This document shows positions 1 to 11,839 of a stretch of DNA of 64,000 nucleotides, piece after piece. Source of the DNA: Lepus europaeus (lineage: Eukaryota > Chordata > Mammalia > Lagomorpha > Leporidae); the NCBI RefSeq assembly GCF_033115175.1, contig NC_084847.1, positions 43,695,905-43,759,904 on the forward strand, read 5' to 3'. The position numbers and the translations under genes are program-made. The notes under the pieces were generated by a model, which made no database searches, was not told the origin of the DNA, and worked only from the letters and a program-made list of their open reading frames with translations. Within the stretch, counting starts at the first letter, position 1. Each line of letters starts with the position of its first letter.

Positions 1-178
1 TTCCAGAATTTGTTTTTGAGAACTTCTTAATGTTCTTATCAATTTTGAGATCCACTGCTTGCATTTCCTCTATCTCTTCATCTTCATAATCTTGCATTGG
101 GGTGTCTTGTTCATTTGGGGGCATCATAGCGTGTTCCTTGCTGTTGTTACCTCGGTTTCTACGTTTGTTGTTTGGCAT
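1..178 (-). CDS. L1 ORF1 protein, N-terminal part (runs off window)
   Basis: The ATG is at 176-178 on the minus strand and the frame stays open for 59 codons to the window edge. The translation starts MPNNKRRNRGNN and contains an acidic stretch (DYEDEEIEEMQ), which is typical of the poorly conserved N terminus of L1 ORF1p ahead of its coiled coil. ORF1p is an RNA-binding trimeric chaperone that packages L1 RNA in the cytoplasm. The lack of stops agrees with a fairly young element, but too little is visible to call it functional. Confidence 0.7.
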   Translation of the reverse strand, partial: MPNNKRRNRGNNSKEHAMMPPNEQDTPMQDYEDEEIEEMQAVDLKIDKNIKKFSKTNSG

Positions 179-380
179 GTTCGAGATAATTTATGGTTTT
201 TGTTTTTTTTTGCTCTGGTGGTTTTTTCTCGTTGTACTATGCCTCTAAATGGGCTGTCTGCTTTGATGGATCCTTATAGGCTGTGATGGGTGTGGCCAGA
301 TAGCTCTGCTTGATTCTTCAGGTTTAAGGCTGTGCAAAAAGTGAATCACCCATATTGTTCTCTCCATTGCTCCTTGCTGG

Positions 381-381
381 A

Positions 382-414
<33 letters not shown>

Positions 415-430
415 GTCTCTTTTTTTTTTA
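381..430. repeat. TC microsatellite followed by a T run
   Basis: CT/TC dinucleotides with a few interruptions run from 381 to 420, followed by ten T at 421-430. It lies inside the L1 5'UTR. Confidence 0.9.
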
Positions 431-936
431 CTCAGTTGGGAAGTAATTCCACACAGCTGAGTAGAATTGAGGGTAGTTGAAATCTGGCCTCTGTGAGTAT
501 TTGTTTGATCTACCCCTGTGACCACACAAAGAGTTTATGCAGCCCTCAATGTGTTCTCAAGTTTCACCATAGTCCCAAAGTAACTGAGTTTGTGTACTCC
601 TTGATGCTTTACATATTTAAAATGGCTCCTGCTCTTTGTTTTACTCGGTTTTGTTAGTTGAGTGGAGAGAGAGGCCTCTGCCTTTCCCCACCAATGTCTC
701 AGGTTTCTGAGGTTTTTGTCTTACTTCCAGTTCCCGCGCTGGCGAGATTCTGTGGCTGGGCTCCCGCGGCTGGGCTTCCACGTGGTGGGCTCCCTGTAGG
801 TCCTCTGTGTCACATCCACTAGATCCGGAAGTGTTTCTTCTGGAGTTTTTTTCTTGAATCTTCTCCTGAGGCTACAGTAATTCCACTTTTATGAAACTTT
901 ATTTTCCCAGATTATCGGCTCACATCCTCACTATCT

Positions 937-946
937 GCCATCTTGG
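937..946 (-). promoter_or_regulatory. YY1-type site at L1 5' end
   Basis: The plus strand reads GCCATCTTGG, so the minus strand reads CCAAGATGGC about 10 bases inside the L1 5' terminus. In human L1 a YY1 site in the same place fixes transcription initiation. Assigning that role here is by analogy. Confidence 0.5.
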
Positions 947-955
947 CTCCACCCC

Positions 956-1296
956 AGGTGTATGTATTTTTAAGACTGTTGTGTCTTCTTGCTGCATTGG
1001 GTCTCTTGTCAATATATAATGTCCTTTGTATCTGTTTTATAGATATTGATGTAAAGTCTTTTGTCTGATATGAGTATAGCTATTACAGTTTGTGTTTCTA
1101 CTTGTATGGTAAATCTTTTTCTCATTACTCAATTTCTTTCTTTGTGTAACTTTACCTGTGAAGTAAGTTTCTTGTGGGAATATGAAGTTGGGTCATACTT
1201 TTTAAAAAGTTACTTGACCAAACTTTTTCTTTTGACTGGAGCATTTAAATCATTAACATCCAAGCTAAATATTGATAGATAAAAAGTAAGTCCTGT
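956..1296 (-). mobile_element. Old L1 ORF2-region fragment (antisense)
   Basis: A+T-rich sequence whose complement resembles the endonuclease part of L1 ORF2, for example the segment reading 'gtctcttgtcaatatataat' on the plus strand. It has many stops. It is continued at 1,653 after a SINE insertion. The assignment rests on recall of antisense L1 text rather than an alignment. Confidence 0.5.
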
Positions 1297-1647
1297 CTGG
1301 CGCCGCAGCTCAATAGGGTAATCCTCTGCCTGCAGCGCCGGCACACTGGGTTCTAGTCCCAGTCGGGGCGCTGGATTCTGTCCCGTTTGGCCCTTTTCCA
1401 GGCCAGCTCTCTGCTGTGGCCCGGGAGTGCAGTGGAAGATGGTCCAGGTGCTTGGGCCCTTCACCCACATGGGAGACCTGGAGAGGCACCTGGTTCCTGG
1501 CTTCGGATCAGCGTGGTGCACCGGCAGCAGTGCGCTGGCCGCAGTGGCCACTGGGGGGTGAACTAATGGTAAAGGAAGACCTTTCTCTCTGTTTCTTTCT
1601 CTCACTGTCCACTCTGCCTGTCCAAAAAAATGTTTTAAAAAAATAAG
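1297..1647 (+). mobile_element. C-type lagomorph SINE (CSINE)
   Basis: The head 'ctggcgccgcagctcaatag' is tRNA-like and contains a B-box-like 'ggttctagtccc' near 1,350. The body (cagctctctgctgtggcc, gggagacctgg) and CT-rich/A-rich tail are those of the lagomorph C repeat. It is flanked by a near-perfect target duplication (AAAAAGTAAGTCCTG at 1,281-1,295 and AAAAAATAAGTCCTG near 1,638-1,652). It interrupts the old L1. Confidence 0.9.
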
Positions 1648-1652
1648 TCCTG

Positions 1653-2148
1653 CCATTTTGTCAATTGATTAGTGATTGCTTTATTTCTCAATTTCTGCCT
1701 GTATTATTTTTATTATTTAGTATATTGGTAGTCTTATTTTATAAGGTTGGATCCTCTTTTTCTTATTTTGTATACCTACTAGTGAATTTAGTTCTCTTGT
1801 ATGTTTTCATGATGGTTATTTCTAATGTAGGAGTCCATTTAGGATTTCTTGTAGTACTGCCCCAGTGGTGAATTTTCTCAGGGTTTTCTCCTCTGGGAAA
1901 AACTTTCTCTTTCACTTTCAAGGCATTGTTTCACTGGATATAATAGACTTGGTTGGAAATATTTTCTTTCATGTATTTGATTTTTTTTTCATCTTTTTCT
2001 CTTCTGGTCTCTGTGACATATACTGAGACATCTGCTGTGTGTCCAGTGGTTTTCATGTGTGTGTAACTTGAGACTTTTCTCTGCTTATGGATACTCTCCT
2101 TATCCTTAAGTTGACAATTTCATCATAATATATTTCTCAACAGTTTTT
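1653..2148 (-). mobile_element. Old L1 fragment (antisense), continuation
   Basis: A+T-rich sequence similar in style to the 956-1,296 fragment and probably the other side of the same L1. No coding capacity is seen on either strand. Confidence 0.4.
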
Positions 2149-2499
2149 TTAAAGATTTATGTATGTATTTGTTTTTATTTTTTTAGTTAGTTATTTGACA
2201 GATAGAGTTAGACAGTGAGAGAGAGAGACAGAGAGAAAGTTTTCCTTCCATTGGTTCACCCCCCAAATGACCACCATGGATGGTGCTACGCCGATCCAAA
2301 GCCAGGAACCAGGTGCCTCCTCCTGGTCTCACATGTGGCTTCAGGGGCCTAAGCACCTGAGCCATCCTCCACTGCCTTCCCAGGCCACAGCAGAGAGCTG
2401 GACCTGAAGAGGAGAAACTGGGACTAGAACCTGGTGCCCATATGGGATACCAGCACCACAGGTGGAGGATTAACCAAGTGAGCCACGGCACCAGACCCT
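2149..2499 (-). mobile_element. CSINE
   Basis: The plus strand shows the reverse complement of the C repeat: an A/T tail-complement at 2,149-2,200, a GAGA run, 'ggttcaccccccaaatg', 'cagcagagagctgg', and a tRNA-like end '...gagccacggcaccagaccc'. Confidence 0.85.
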
Positions 2500-2893
2500 T
2501 ATGTATGTATTTGAATGGCAGAGTTACAGAGAGGCAGAGGCAAAGGGAGGGGGGAGAGGGTGTGTTGCCTTCCATCTCGGTTCACTCTCCAAAAACAGCC
2601 AAGGCTAGGCCCTTCCAACCCAGAAGCCAGGAGCTTCCTCTGTGGATACAGGGGTCCATCTTCTAGTGCTTTCCCAGGCCATAGCAGAGAGCTGGATTGG
2701 AAGTGGAGCAGCCAGAACTCAAGCTGGCACCCATATGGGTGCCCCTTCTTTTCCTTTGGATATTACTGTAACATGAATATTTGCTCAATTAGTAGTTTTC
2801 TGGATAGGAAGTAGGGCCGCTGGGAATCAAACTTGCACCCATATGTGATTCCAGCATTGCAGGCAACAGCTTACTATGCCACAATGCCAGCCC
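2500..2893 (-). mobile_element. Second CSINE, interrupted near its head
   Basis: A further antisense C repeat directly abuts the first (ATTTGAATGGCAGAGTTACAG then a GA run; ends 'cacaatgccagcccc'). About 70 bases of foreign A+T-rich sequence (2,747-2,815) split the copy, and the 'acccatatg' motif appears on both sides of it. This suggests a nested or duplicated insertion. Confidence 0.75.
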
Positions 2894-4899
2894 CAAGTGA
2901 TTTCTTCATTTGTGTTATTTTTCTTATTCACAGTGTGCATTCTTTTTCTCATTTATTTTAACTGTCAATGTGCTCTTGTATCTCATTGAGTTTCCTTAGG
3001 ATCACTGTTTTGAATTGTTTTTCAGGTATTTCATAGATTCTCTTCAAATCATGATCTATTTCTGGAAACTATTGTGTGCTCCATTGGAGGTTTCAGGCTT
3101 CCTTGTCTATTCAGTATTTCCTCTGTCCTCATCTTGCTATCTGTGCATCTTATATAACACTTGATCTTTATGGAATAACTCTCATTGGAAAATAATTTTG
3201 TTTAGATTGAATGCAGGTGTAATTTGGTTGTTGTTTTGGCCTTGTTTCTAGTGAGCTCAGAAATGAAACCTCTGAATTATTTCTTATGTTGTTTTGAATA
3301 TCAGAAGTGTCTATGAATGCCATAATTGTCTAGCCTGCAGAAGTTCATGGAGGTAGTAATATAACTTTGAAGTGTGTATGTGTTTCCAATGGTGAATTTT
3401 TTCAGATCATGGGGAGTTGATGTCAGTCACTTTGGGGTATGGGATGGAAGTAGCCATACTCCTGGTACTGTGGGTGGAGAGGAGGTTGTCCTTTTTTCCT
3501 TTTGGCAGGCCTGAGTGCTGCTGGGGCTTTTGGCACCAGTACTTGTTACCTCATTCTGTGTATGTCCCTATGACCATCCACAGTTTCTTTTGTATGGGCA
3601 TTGTTGATGCTCATGTTTGTAGCGCAAAAATCCTAGTGCCAGTACTAGGGAATATGAAGGAGAAATTGCCAAATCCTCACAGAGTAAATAAAGTTCTATT
3701 GGTGATTGTGCTCTGAGAGGTAGGTGTCTGGAACATTAGAAGGCAAGTAGTAGGGTCTTTTCTGTCACATGACAGTTTCAGGTAACTAACTCTGGAGGAT
3801 AGAGTACAAATTATCACAGTTCTGGACCTGAAGGGAAGCAAGGTTTGTTTATTTTACTAGGTCCCACAACATAGTGCTGAGTTTTCTGCATGGGCATCCA
3901 TGAACCTGAACTATTAGAAGGCACAAAGGATCTTCCCCAAATTCCATAGGGAAGACACTTGTGTTCTGAGACTTTTAGAACCAAGAGTTTCAGTCCCAAT
4001 CTTTCAGGATGCAGTACTGTTCTTCCCCGGGTCTCATCTTTCATGCACAGGTTATGCTGGATTATGAGCACTGGCAGGTATGGATCTAGAACACTTGAAT
4101 GCAGGTGGTATTTTCTCCAGTTTTCACCAGATGAACACAGGTGACTCTGGAATATGGCTCAATGTAAGACTTTAAGACTCAATGTTACCCTACTCAAGTC
4201 TCAGAGTATGTACTAGCAGGTACAAGCCAGAATTAGCAGCATGAATTAGCAGATAGAACCTTTCCCAGGCCATGGGAGACAAGTACACTTGTCCCTGAGA
4301 CTTACGGAACAGTCACAAACTCTGAGTTGCAAGATTCTTACCAGATTCCTTGAGGTTGGACTCATGTCAGTCTGGGACTATAACTAACACCACACAGTAC
4401 CAGAACTACAGGAATCAGAGGGCTACTTATGTAGCTCCCACATTGTGGTTTCAAGTTATACTAGGTTTTGTGTCCTAGAAGATCCAGGCCCAGATTAGTG
4501 TCATGCTGTTAGGTCCTTCCCTAGGCATTATGGGGGATAACAGGTATTGCCGGAACTTAAGAAACCAAAAGTCCCAGTCAGAGTGCTACAGAATACCCAG
4601 GAGTTTTTATGTAGGTCTCACAAGAGATTATGAGTTATGTTGGAGATTGTGGACTGGCAGGTGCTGGCCTGAATTGGAGGATTTCACACTGGGACCTTCA
4701 GATCCCACCAGTACGTGTGAGTTTCTCCAGGAATTCTAGCACCAAAAGCCATAGCCCTAGAGCTGCAGGACACAGAAGGGACACCTGCATTTCCCACAGA
4801 GAATGCAAGAGTGATACTGCGTATTGTGCCCTAGTCACCCAGTCTGGTTCTTGTAGTGCAAACTGTCTTCAGGTTTATGTAAATCAAAATATCAAAATT
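2894..4899. other. Gene-free stretch, L1-like then degenerate repeated sequence
   Basis: About 2,900-3,400 reads like antisense old L1/HAL1 sequence. From about 3,950 to 4,750 phrases recur at roughly 0.25-0.3 kb ('gagactt..ggaacca..agt..cagtc', 'ttatgctggattatgagcac/ttatgttggagattgtggac', 'actggcaggt'), so this may be a decayed internal repeat such as an old L1 5'UTR. No gene is recognised; open frames are short. Confidence 0.4.
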
Positions 4900-4901
4900 G
4901 G

Positions 4902-5131
4902 GGGCCAGCACTGTGGCTTAGCAGGTAAAGCTGCTGCCTGCAGTGCTGGCATACCATATGGACACCAGTCCAAGTCCTGGCTGCTCCACACCCAATCCAG
5001 TTCTCTGCTGTGGCTCAGGAAAGCAGTAGAAGATGGCCAGAGTACTTTGGCCCATGAACCCATGTGGGGTACCTGGAAGAAGCTCCTGGCTCCTGGTGGC
5101 CATCTGGGAGTGAACCAGCAGATGGAAAACT

Positions 5132-5173
<42 letters not shown>

Positions 5174-5223
5174 GCCTCTTTCTCTCTGTTTCTCTGCCTT
5201 TCAAATAAATAAATCAATCTTGA
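4902..5223 (+). mobile_element. CSINE with perfect target duplication
   Basis: A nearly complete copy from 'gggccagcactgtggcttag' to a long CT run (5,133-5,170) and an 'aaataaataaatcaatcttg' tail. The flanks carry the same 15-16 bases, AAAATATCAAAATTGG (4,887-4,901 and 5,224-5,239), which shows L1-type target-primed insertion. Confidence 0.95.
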
Positions 5224-5559
5224 AAAATATCAAAATTGGTCAAAAGATGCTTGACATCTTCTTTCCATTAAAATGGGCATAGGGATGTGGAATGACTGAT
5301 TCCAGCCATAATTTTTATTAAAATATGCGACATGTAAATCAAAATATTAAGAGCAGTTGAATATAAGATCCTGAGAATCTAAGGTTGTGCCTGTTGCTTG
5401 AATGTATTTCAGTAGTATGTGAAAGATGTAGTTAAGAAATAGCTTTAATTTGGTTCAGAAAATTTTGATATCCATGCATTTCTGAGATCTTTTTATGATT
5501 ATGAAAACATTTTAGTGCTTATTTTTACTTATGTGATCTGCAGAGCACATGTGCATACT

Positions 5560-5840
5560 TTTAAGAAAAGAGAGAGAAAGAGAGAGCTCCTCCATCTGAT
5601 GGTTCAGTGCCAAGATGCCTACAATAACTGGGCTGATAGAGGACAAGTCCAGGAGCCTGGAGTTCCCCACGGATATGGCAGACTACAAGTATGTGAGTCT
5701 TGTGTCAGGACCACAACCTTCCAGGGCTTGCAGTTAGTGTGAAGCTGAGTCAGAAACAGAGTAGCTGGGATATGAACCAGCACTGTGATATAGGACATAG
5801 ACATTCATAGTAACAGTTAGCCACTGTGTCACATACTCAC
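5560..5840 (-). mobile_element. Degenerate CSINE
   Basis: Decayed antisense C repeat: GA-rich run at 5,568-5,587, 'catctgatggttcagtgcc', 'cacggatatggca', 'tgggatatgaaccagcactg', and a tRNA-like end near 5,835. It is much more diverged than its neighbours. Confidence 0.6.
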
Positions 5841-5948
5841 CCACACAAATTGTAAAGTACCTTACTTTGGAGAAAGACGTGAAGCTTGTTTTTCCATTTT
5901 TGCCTTTGCCTTCAAAACATAAACTCAATAAGTAGATTGAGAAATATT

Positions 5949-6274
5949 TGTGGGCTGGTGCTGTGGTGTAGTGGGTTAAGCCACCACTGCCTGCAGTGCT
6001 GGCATCACATATGGGTGCCAGTTCAAGACCGAGCTGCTCCACTTTCCTATCCAGCTCTCTGCTATGGCCTGGGAAAGCAGTAGAAGATGGTCCAAGTCCT
6101 TGGGTCCCTGCACCTGCGTGGGAGACCCAGAGTTTGTGCTTGGCTCCTGGCTTTATTTGGCACAGCTCTGGCTGTTGCAGCCAATTGGGAAGTGAACCTG
6201 TGGATGGAAGACCTCTCTCTCTCTGCCTCTCCTTCTCTCTCTATGTAAATCTGACTTTCAACTGAAAAAATTAA
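5949..6274 (+). mobile_element. CSINE
   Basis: Plus-strand C repeat from 'gggctggtgctgtggtgtag' through 'gctctctgctatggcctggg' to a CT run at 6,210-6,243 and an A-rich tail. Confidence 0.9.
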
Positions 6275-7630
6275 TGTTTAAAATAAGAGAAGTATTTGGC
6301 ATTGCAAGAAAACCAAGTGGAGTGCAGTATCTCCCAGTAGGGTTGATTCCTAGTAAAACCTGTAGGATTTGATTGGAATTCTAAGAGGTACCCATAAAAC
6401 AATGCTGGACATGAAATATCCTGGCTTTCCTTGAGATTGAGATTTTGGTAGGTGATCTCAAATGTATAGTGGATTTCGAGTTTACAGAACTTGTATACCC
6501 TCAATCTTCTGCCAAACAGAAGCTCATGCCTTCCCTGTGGCATGATTACATCACAATAGGACTCCATTTTTTCTCAGCTCAATTCAGAAAAATAAAATCA
6601 GTTTTGGAGAAGCTAAATCCTTGATGTAAAAATGTACCTAAAGATGTAAACTTTATGTATCTCATATTATTGGCTGCAAAATATACAAAGAAAAAATGAC
6701 AAAAGTAGGTGAGGAAAACAGTACACAAGCAGAATGGGAAATTTTTACATTCTGCTCAAGAGTGAATATAGTGTTCAGATAAAGTGTCAGTAAGGACACA
6801 GATGATTTGTATAGCAGACCATTTTAACTACATGTTCCATAGTTTGTAATAGTAAGAAAGGTGACTTTTAAGCACATACAGTACAATCATAAAAATTTAG
6901 CATTTCTGTGAATGAAACAAGACTGAAAGCAAGTTTGAAACCAGTGAAATCACACGGGGCTTTTTTTCTAATTAGGATGCATTTTATCACTATTACAAAA
7001 GGAAAATAATATTTCCACAAAAGAATACTTCAGCATAAATAGTAAGCAACAAAACACAACAGTGTTGACAACACAGTGGTGTTGGATTCTAATTAAGTGT
7101 TTTTGTATGGAAGAAGCACCCCAGAACTGCACTCTCCTAGGTATGAAATTGAAGTATCAGAAGATACAGCAGGGGTTGAAGTCAGAATAGCCCCAAAGGG
7201 AATGGGACAGACTCTATCCATGACAGGCAGCCTCTCTCAGTTCTTGCTCGTGGTTCTCATGGGAGTCTGATATGGTTTGTGGCTGTGTGCTAAAGGAAAT
7301 AAAAGTTAAGGTATTAAAATAGTACTTACCTTGATTTCTCAAACTTGGCTCAAACCTGTTTCTAAATAATATTCAGGTGAAAGTGAAAATGTGAGGGCCA
7401 ATCCTGGCTTAGGTCAACAGCCTGGGTTATCATCAATCCTAATTGGAAAAGGACACAACATATTTCATATGGAAAACTTAGCAGAGTGCCTTTAGACTTG
7501 CATTTTGTCTGTCTTATTTTAAAAGGCCTTCCAAATTTTGTGGACTAGGATAGGGCTAAATTTCCTCTTCCAGCATCTTGCCTTTTACTTAGAGAAGAAT
7601 TTTAAGTACAGGCACAGACACTGTGCGCAG
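6275..7630. other. Gene-free A+T-rich stretch
   Basis: No gene, RNA gene or well-preserved repeat is recognised. Open frames are short and have no known domain. Confidence 0.5.
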
Positions 7631-7978
7631 TGTGATAAGGTTTATCTGTGGAGTGAGATGAATACACAAGGATATGAGGGCTTTATTTAGGGAGAGTGGG
7701 CCAGGAATCGTAAAGAGGGACTTCCATACCCTGCTTTCCCATGGGTCCATGAGGGGACAGAGAGAGAAGGGAGAGAGAGCCCCCTCCATTTATAAGGTTT
7801 TTTATGAGCTTCGGAAAGAGGAGTGGTTACATAGTACTACCCCCAGATCCTAGGTAAGAGAAGGTACATCCTGGGGTGGGGTCATTTGGTTGACAGGTGT
7901 GTTGATAGTATTGCATGGGTGTGGGGGAGGTGTGGCCTCCAACTTATGAACTGTCCACCTGACTTTTCCCACATCACA
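7631..7978 (-). mobile_element. Probable solo LTR of an endogenous retrovirus
   Basis: A 348-bp segment that, read on the minus strand, starts TGTGATGTGG and ends CCTTATCACA, so it has TG..CA ends in a short inverted repeat. A TATAAAT box lies near 7,788-7,796 and an AATAAA-type signal (minus strand CTAAATAAAG) near 7,680-7,690. Spacing is right for U3-R-U5. No internal retroviral sequence and no clear target duplication is seen beside it. The family is not identified; it is unrelated to the LTRs at 13,134. Confidence 0.55.
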
Positions 7979-9794
7979 TACTGCAGGATTATTTAATGAA
8001 TCACTAATTATTTTAATTAAAATACCGTTTTTGTTTTAGGAATGTCACACATTCAGTGCAGAAAGTATATAAAACATTTAAACAACAAGTAAAATATTCG
8101 ATAATATATATAATTGCCAGATAACGATTGTTATTTTTGTTCTAGAGAATTCCAAACTTTATTTATATATACTAATCAGAATATTGTTTTATGCCAAGAA
8201 TTCTCCCTGTTAGATAATTGAATTATGTTTTTAAGGAGAAACTTTTTGAGATGTAATTTGTATATCAAAATTCATCGATTTTAAGTGTATAATTCAATGA
8301 CATTTTTGTAAATCTGTGGTTATACAGTTCTCATTACAGTCTATTTGAACTTTTTCATTCCCTATAAAGAAGACTTGTGTCCATTTGCAGTCATTCTCAC
8401 TCCTTAACCTCTAAGTAACGTGAGATGCTAAATTTAATAGCATTTGAGTTCAGTAAGATGCATTCAGGTAACTGAGAAATTAAGACTTTTAGACACACTA
8501 AACTGAACACTTGATGAACACATACTCATAATGGAACACTTTGAAATGTATGAGATCTCAATATTATAAGTGAGGCACAGAAGCTTTTTTAAAGGTAATA
8601 TTATGAACTTGAGGAACTAAGAATAAAATCTGCCCATTTAAAATGTATAATTATAAGCTAAATGAATATAGAGTTTGTCAGTGTGATTTTTCCAATAATG
8701 TCTTTAGATTATCTGGATTATGAAAACACGTACTTTTTTGTTAAAACAATTATATACTAGTGAAAACTATCATACTGATATTAATATATGGAAATTTTGA
8801 ATATGAAATTTAGGGATAAATTACTACCCATGTTCTGTGTCTTCAATATTGTAAGCAGCAGACATTAATGTAATTTCGGATTAACACCATTTTGTTCCCT
8901 GGTTGATGGAGCTTAAACAGTGTATGCTGCTTTAAATTTCTACCTCTTGCAGATCCTTATTGGAGGGAGTTTTCCTTTTTATTATGATTTTTTAAATGTT
9001 TATTATTCCATTTCAAGTAGCTTGAAAAGTAGAGATGACTAATGCTTTAACCTCTTCTTGGGGAAAAAGAATAACTCTTGTTGTTGAATATTTTCAGATT
9101 ATTGTGATTGCTTTAAAAGACCTCTGTAGCAATTTGGATTAGATGGACTTAATAATGTGCTTGTAGCATCAAAGACATGTATCAATAGGAACACTTACTC
9201 GTAAATCTTTTACCTTAACTTTTTTTTAACCTTTAACTTTTTTTTTACTTGTAAATCTTTAGGGCTTTGTTGTCACTTAGGGAGTTACTACTTGAGGTGG
9301 CATCTGAATAGTGGGGGTAGGGACCTGTGTCTGCATACAGTGAGGGAAGTTTTGTGATCTTTATTCCTACAATGCACAACAGGGTTCCATGGAGTACACT
9401 TGACTTGTCAAATTAGGAAAGGTTATAACCTGAATTTTTAAAAATCTATTTCTCATCTATGTGTCCCTCTGTACATGGCAGATGTTTATGCGGTGTGAGT
9501 TCTCATTACCTGTATGAACGAACTTGAAATTGAGGGGAAATTTTTTCTCTTAAATCTTAAAAGAAATGAAGTTTTGAAAAACATCCATTGAATGAAAATG
9601 ATTGCATGCTGTCTTTAAGTAATTTAAAAGTGGTTTTTATTCATTGGCTAGTGTTTTTTTTTTTTTACAACTTGTGTCAGAACAGATGATCTTTGTTTTT
9701 CTCACACAGAAAAAACAGTTTGACACTGGTGGGTTGGTTTTATTAATTAAAACTGTTTTGCTATCAGGTGATTTCTGTAACAATGATATTTACA
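7979..9794. other. Gene-free A+T-rich stretch with an old L1 3'UTR-like piece
   Basis: About 8,240-8,410 (plus) resembles the conserved 3'UTR of old mammalian L1 elements ('gagatgtaatttgtatatcaa', 'attttaagtgtataattcaa', later 'cagtcattctcactcc'). The remainder shows no recognisable gene or repeat. Confidence 0.45.
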
Positions 9795-10128
9795 TTTTTT
9801 AAATTTTATTTATTTTTATTTTTTATTTTGACAGTTAGAGTTGTAGACAGTGAGAGAGAGAGAGACAGAGAGAGACAGAGAGAAAGGTCTTCCATCCATT
9901 GGTTCACTCCCCAGATGGCCTCAATGGCCAAGCTGGGTCAATCTGAAGCTCGGAGCCAGGAGATTTTTTTCAGGTCTTCCACAGGAGTGCAGGGGATTTG
10001 GGCCATCACTCTTGCTTTCCCAGAATACAACGGAAAGCTGAATCCAAAATGTAGCAGCTGGGACTTGAACTGTCGCCCATATGGATGCTAGATGGTAGGC
10101 TGTAGCTTTATGCACCAAGCCCTATAGC
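9795..10128 (-). mobile_element. CSINE
   Basis: Antisense C repeat: T/A-rich tail complement, 'gagagagagagacagagag', 'tccattggttcactcccc', 'gggacttgaactg', 'atatggatgc', with the tRNA-like end near 10,128. Confidence 0.85.
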
Positions 10129-11442
10129 AGGCCACCAGAGCTTATAAGTCCTCTGCCCAAGGAGCCAACCCTCATCTCTAACTTATGCCTCAGGGACTAA
10201 GATGGAATGGGAGAGTCCTCCAAGATGGCCTTGGGATTCCATGGCCCTGGCCTCCTCCCTAGGCCAACCTGCTGGCGAGGGGTGCATGGTAGCATGCAGA
10301 CTGCCAGGGAGGGGTGCTGTCGGGGAACACATAGTCTGCCCAGTGTTCAGGGCTTCTAGCCAGCAAAGCCAGGAGACCTGCTCAGCAACTTGCTCTCTTG
10401 CATTTCCTCTTGGCACCTGCAGACACCAGACAGTTCCTGCAGGTACAAGTCCAGTGTCCGGTCCCCGCCTTGCCCCATCCTGCGGATGGGCTAGGAGAGG
10501 TGAGTTGAGCAGTGAGGGCAAGAAGTGAGCTGAGCAGGCTGTGGTGGAGTGCTGGCAGGAGGAGGGGGCACTGCAGCCTACCTCTTTCTTGCGTGAGTCA
10601 CCGTGCCCTGATCCCCATCACTGACCAAGCATGAGGGCTGCCATGTCAGCACAGGACCCAAGGCTGCCTGAGGCCTTGTGCTGAGGGCTGGGAACAATGG
10701 TGGCATGGGTGCGCAGAGGCCAGAGCAGCATTCTTCCTTCATTTTTATTTTCTCAGTTGTTTTTATTTGCTGCCAAGGAAGGGAGAGGAGGCCAGGATAG
10801 GTTAAGGGCTCTGATGTGGAGGCATCCATGCCAGGGAAGGAGGGGCTGCTCTGCTCCTTGTCCTGCCACCACCAAATCTGTTATCCAGTGGACCTCAGGG
10901 TCAAGCTCACTTTGGATGGGTGGGTGGGGGTCAGTGCTCACCACAGACTGAGTGGGGACCTTCTTAACAGACCCTGCAGCTGTGTTTCAAGTCATCTCCT
11001 GGGCTCAGGTCTGGAAGCTGGAAAGGAGGTCTCCAATGTCTGACTGTTGTCCCATCCACCGCTGAGAGGGTGTTTGTGGGCCCTGGGAACAATGGGAAGT
11101 GGCCTTTCAGTGACACACAGATGTGGGCTGGGCCGTTCTGGGGACAGTGCAGCCCTGAACCCAGAATTCTCACATGTGTCCAGGGAGGTCTCACACTGTG
11201 ACCGTCCTCCACTGTCGCCCTCCTTGCTCCACAATGCTTGTTCTCCCACTGGCCTTTAGACCCAGCAGCCTTGGCCGTGGTCCTGTCCATGGCCTCTAGG
11301 AAGAAGCATGTTTGGGTCACAGTAGTGTTCACACTGCCTATTTCTAAAACAGAAGCAAAAGTTAGAGAAATACACATCTGCTGTGTCTGCTGGGTTCTGG
11401 TGTTTTCTCTTCTGGTATATTTTATTTTTAAATAAAATTGCT
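10129..11442. other. Gene-free stretch of mixed, moderately G+C-rich sequence
   Basis: No protein family is recognised in any frame. A minus-strand frame at 10,964-11,560 is open for 198 codons, but part of it lies in a SINE and it has no domain-like pattern. Confidence 0.5.
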
Positions 11443-11765
11443 GGGGCTGGCGTTTGTGGCACAGTGTGGGTTTAAGCCGCTGTTTGCATCTCTGGCACCT
11501 CCTATGTGAGGGCCAGTTCCGCTTCCTCTCCCGCTTACTGCTGAAGTGCCTGGGAAGCAATCGAAGAAGACCCTAAGTGTTTGGGCTCCTGCACCCATGG
11601 GAGAGCCCTGGATGCCTATGGGAGACCCAGCTGGAGTTCCAGGCTCTTGTTTTCAGCCTGGCCCAGGCTGTTGGGAGCATTTGGAGGGGTAAACAGAGAA
11701 TGGAAGATTTCTCTCTCTCTGCCTTTCTCTGTCACTGTGCCTTAAGCATAAGTATATACTGTTAA
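11443..11765 (+). mobile_element. CSINE
   Basis: Plus-strand C repeat from 'ggggctggcgtttgtggcac' to a 'ctctctctctgcc' run and a short A-rich tail; moderately diverged. Confidence 0.8.
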
Positions 11766-11839
11766 AAAATACTGATCAACCCACTAACTAGATTTCACAG
11801 CCTACTGCTGGGACCTACAGGCCTAGGAAATGAATCTGC

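Larger units (their letters stand above)
1..955 (-). mobile_element. L1 retrotransposon, complete 5' end (5'UTR plus start of ORF1)
   Basis: Read on the minus strand, the element begins near 955 with a GGGG-TGGAGCCAAGATGGC start. This resembles the first bases of full-length mammalian L1 elements and carries the YY1-type AAGATGGC. About 777 bp of 5'UTR follow, then an ATG at 178 opening a frame that runs off the window edge. The 5' terminus abuts older, unrelated L1 ORF2-like sequence, as expected for a full-length insertion into an old L1. The 3' half lies outside the window, so intactness and target duplication cannot be judged. A TC microsatellite sits inside the 5'UTR. Confidence 0.8.

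Noticed and set aside
10964-11560. 198-codon minus-strand open frame
   Set aside because: Part of it lies in the CSINE at 11,443-11,765, the rest has no family resemblance, and the start is in the SINE.
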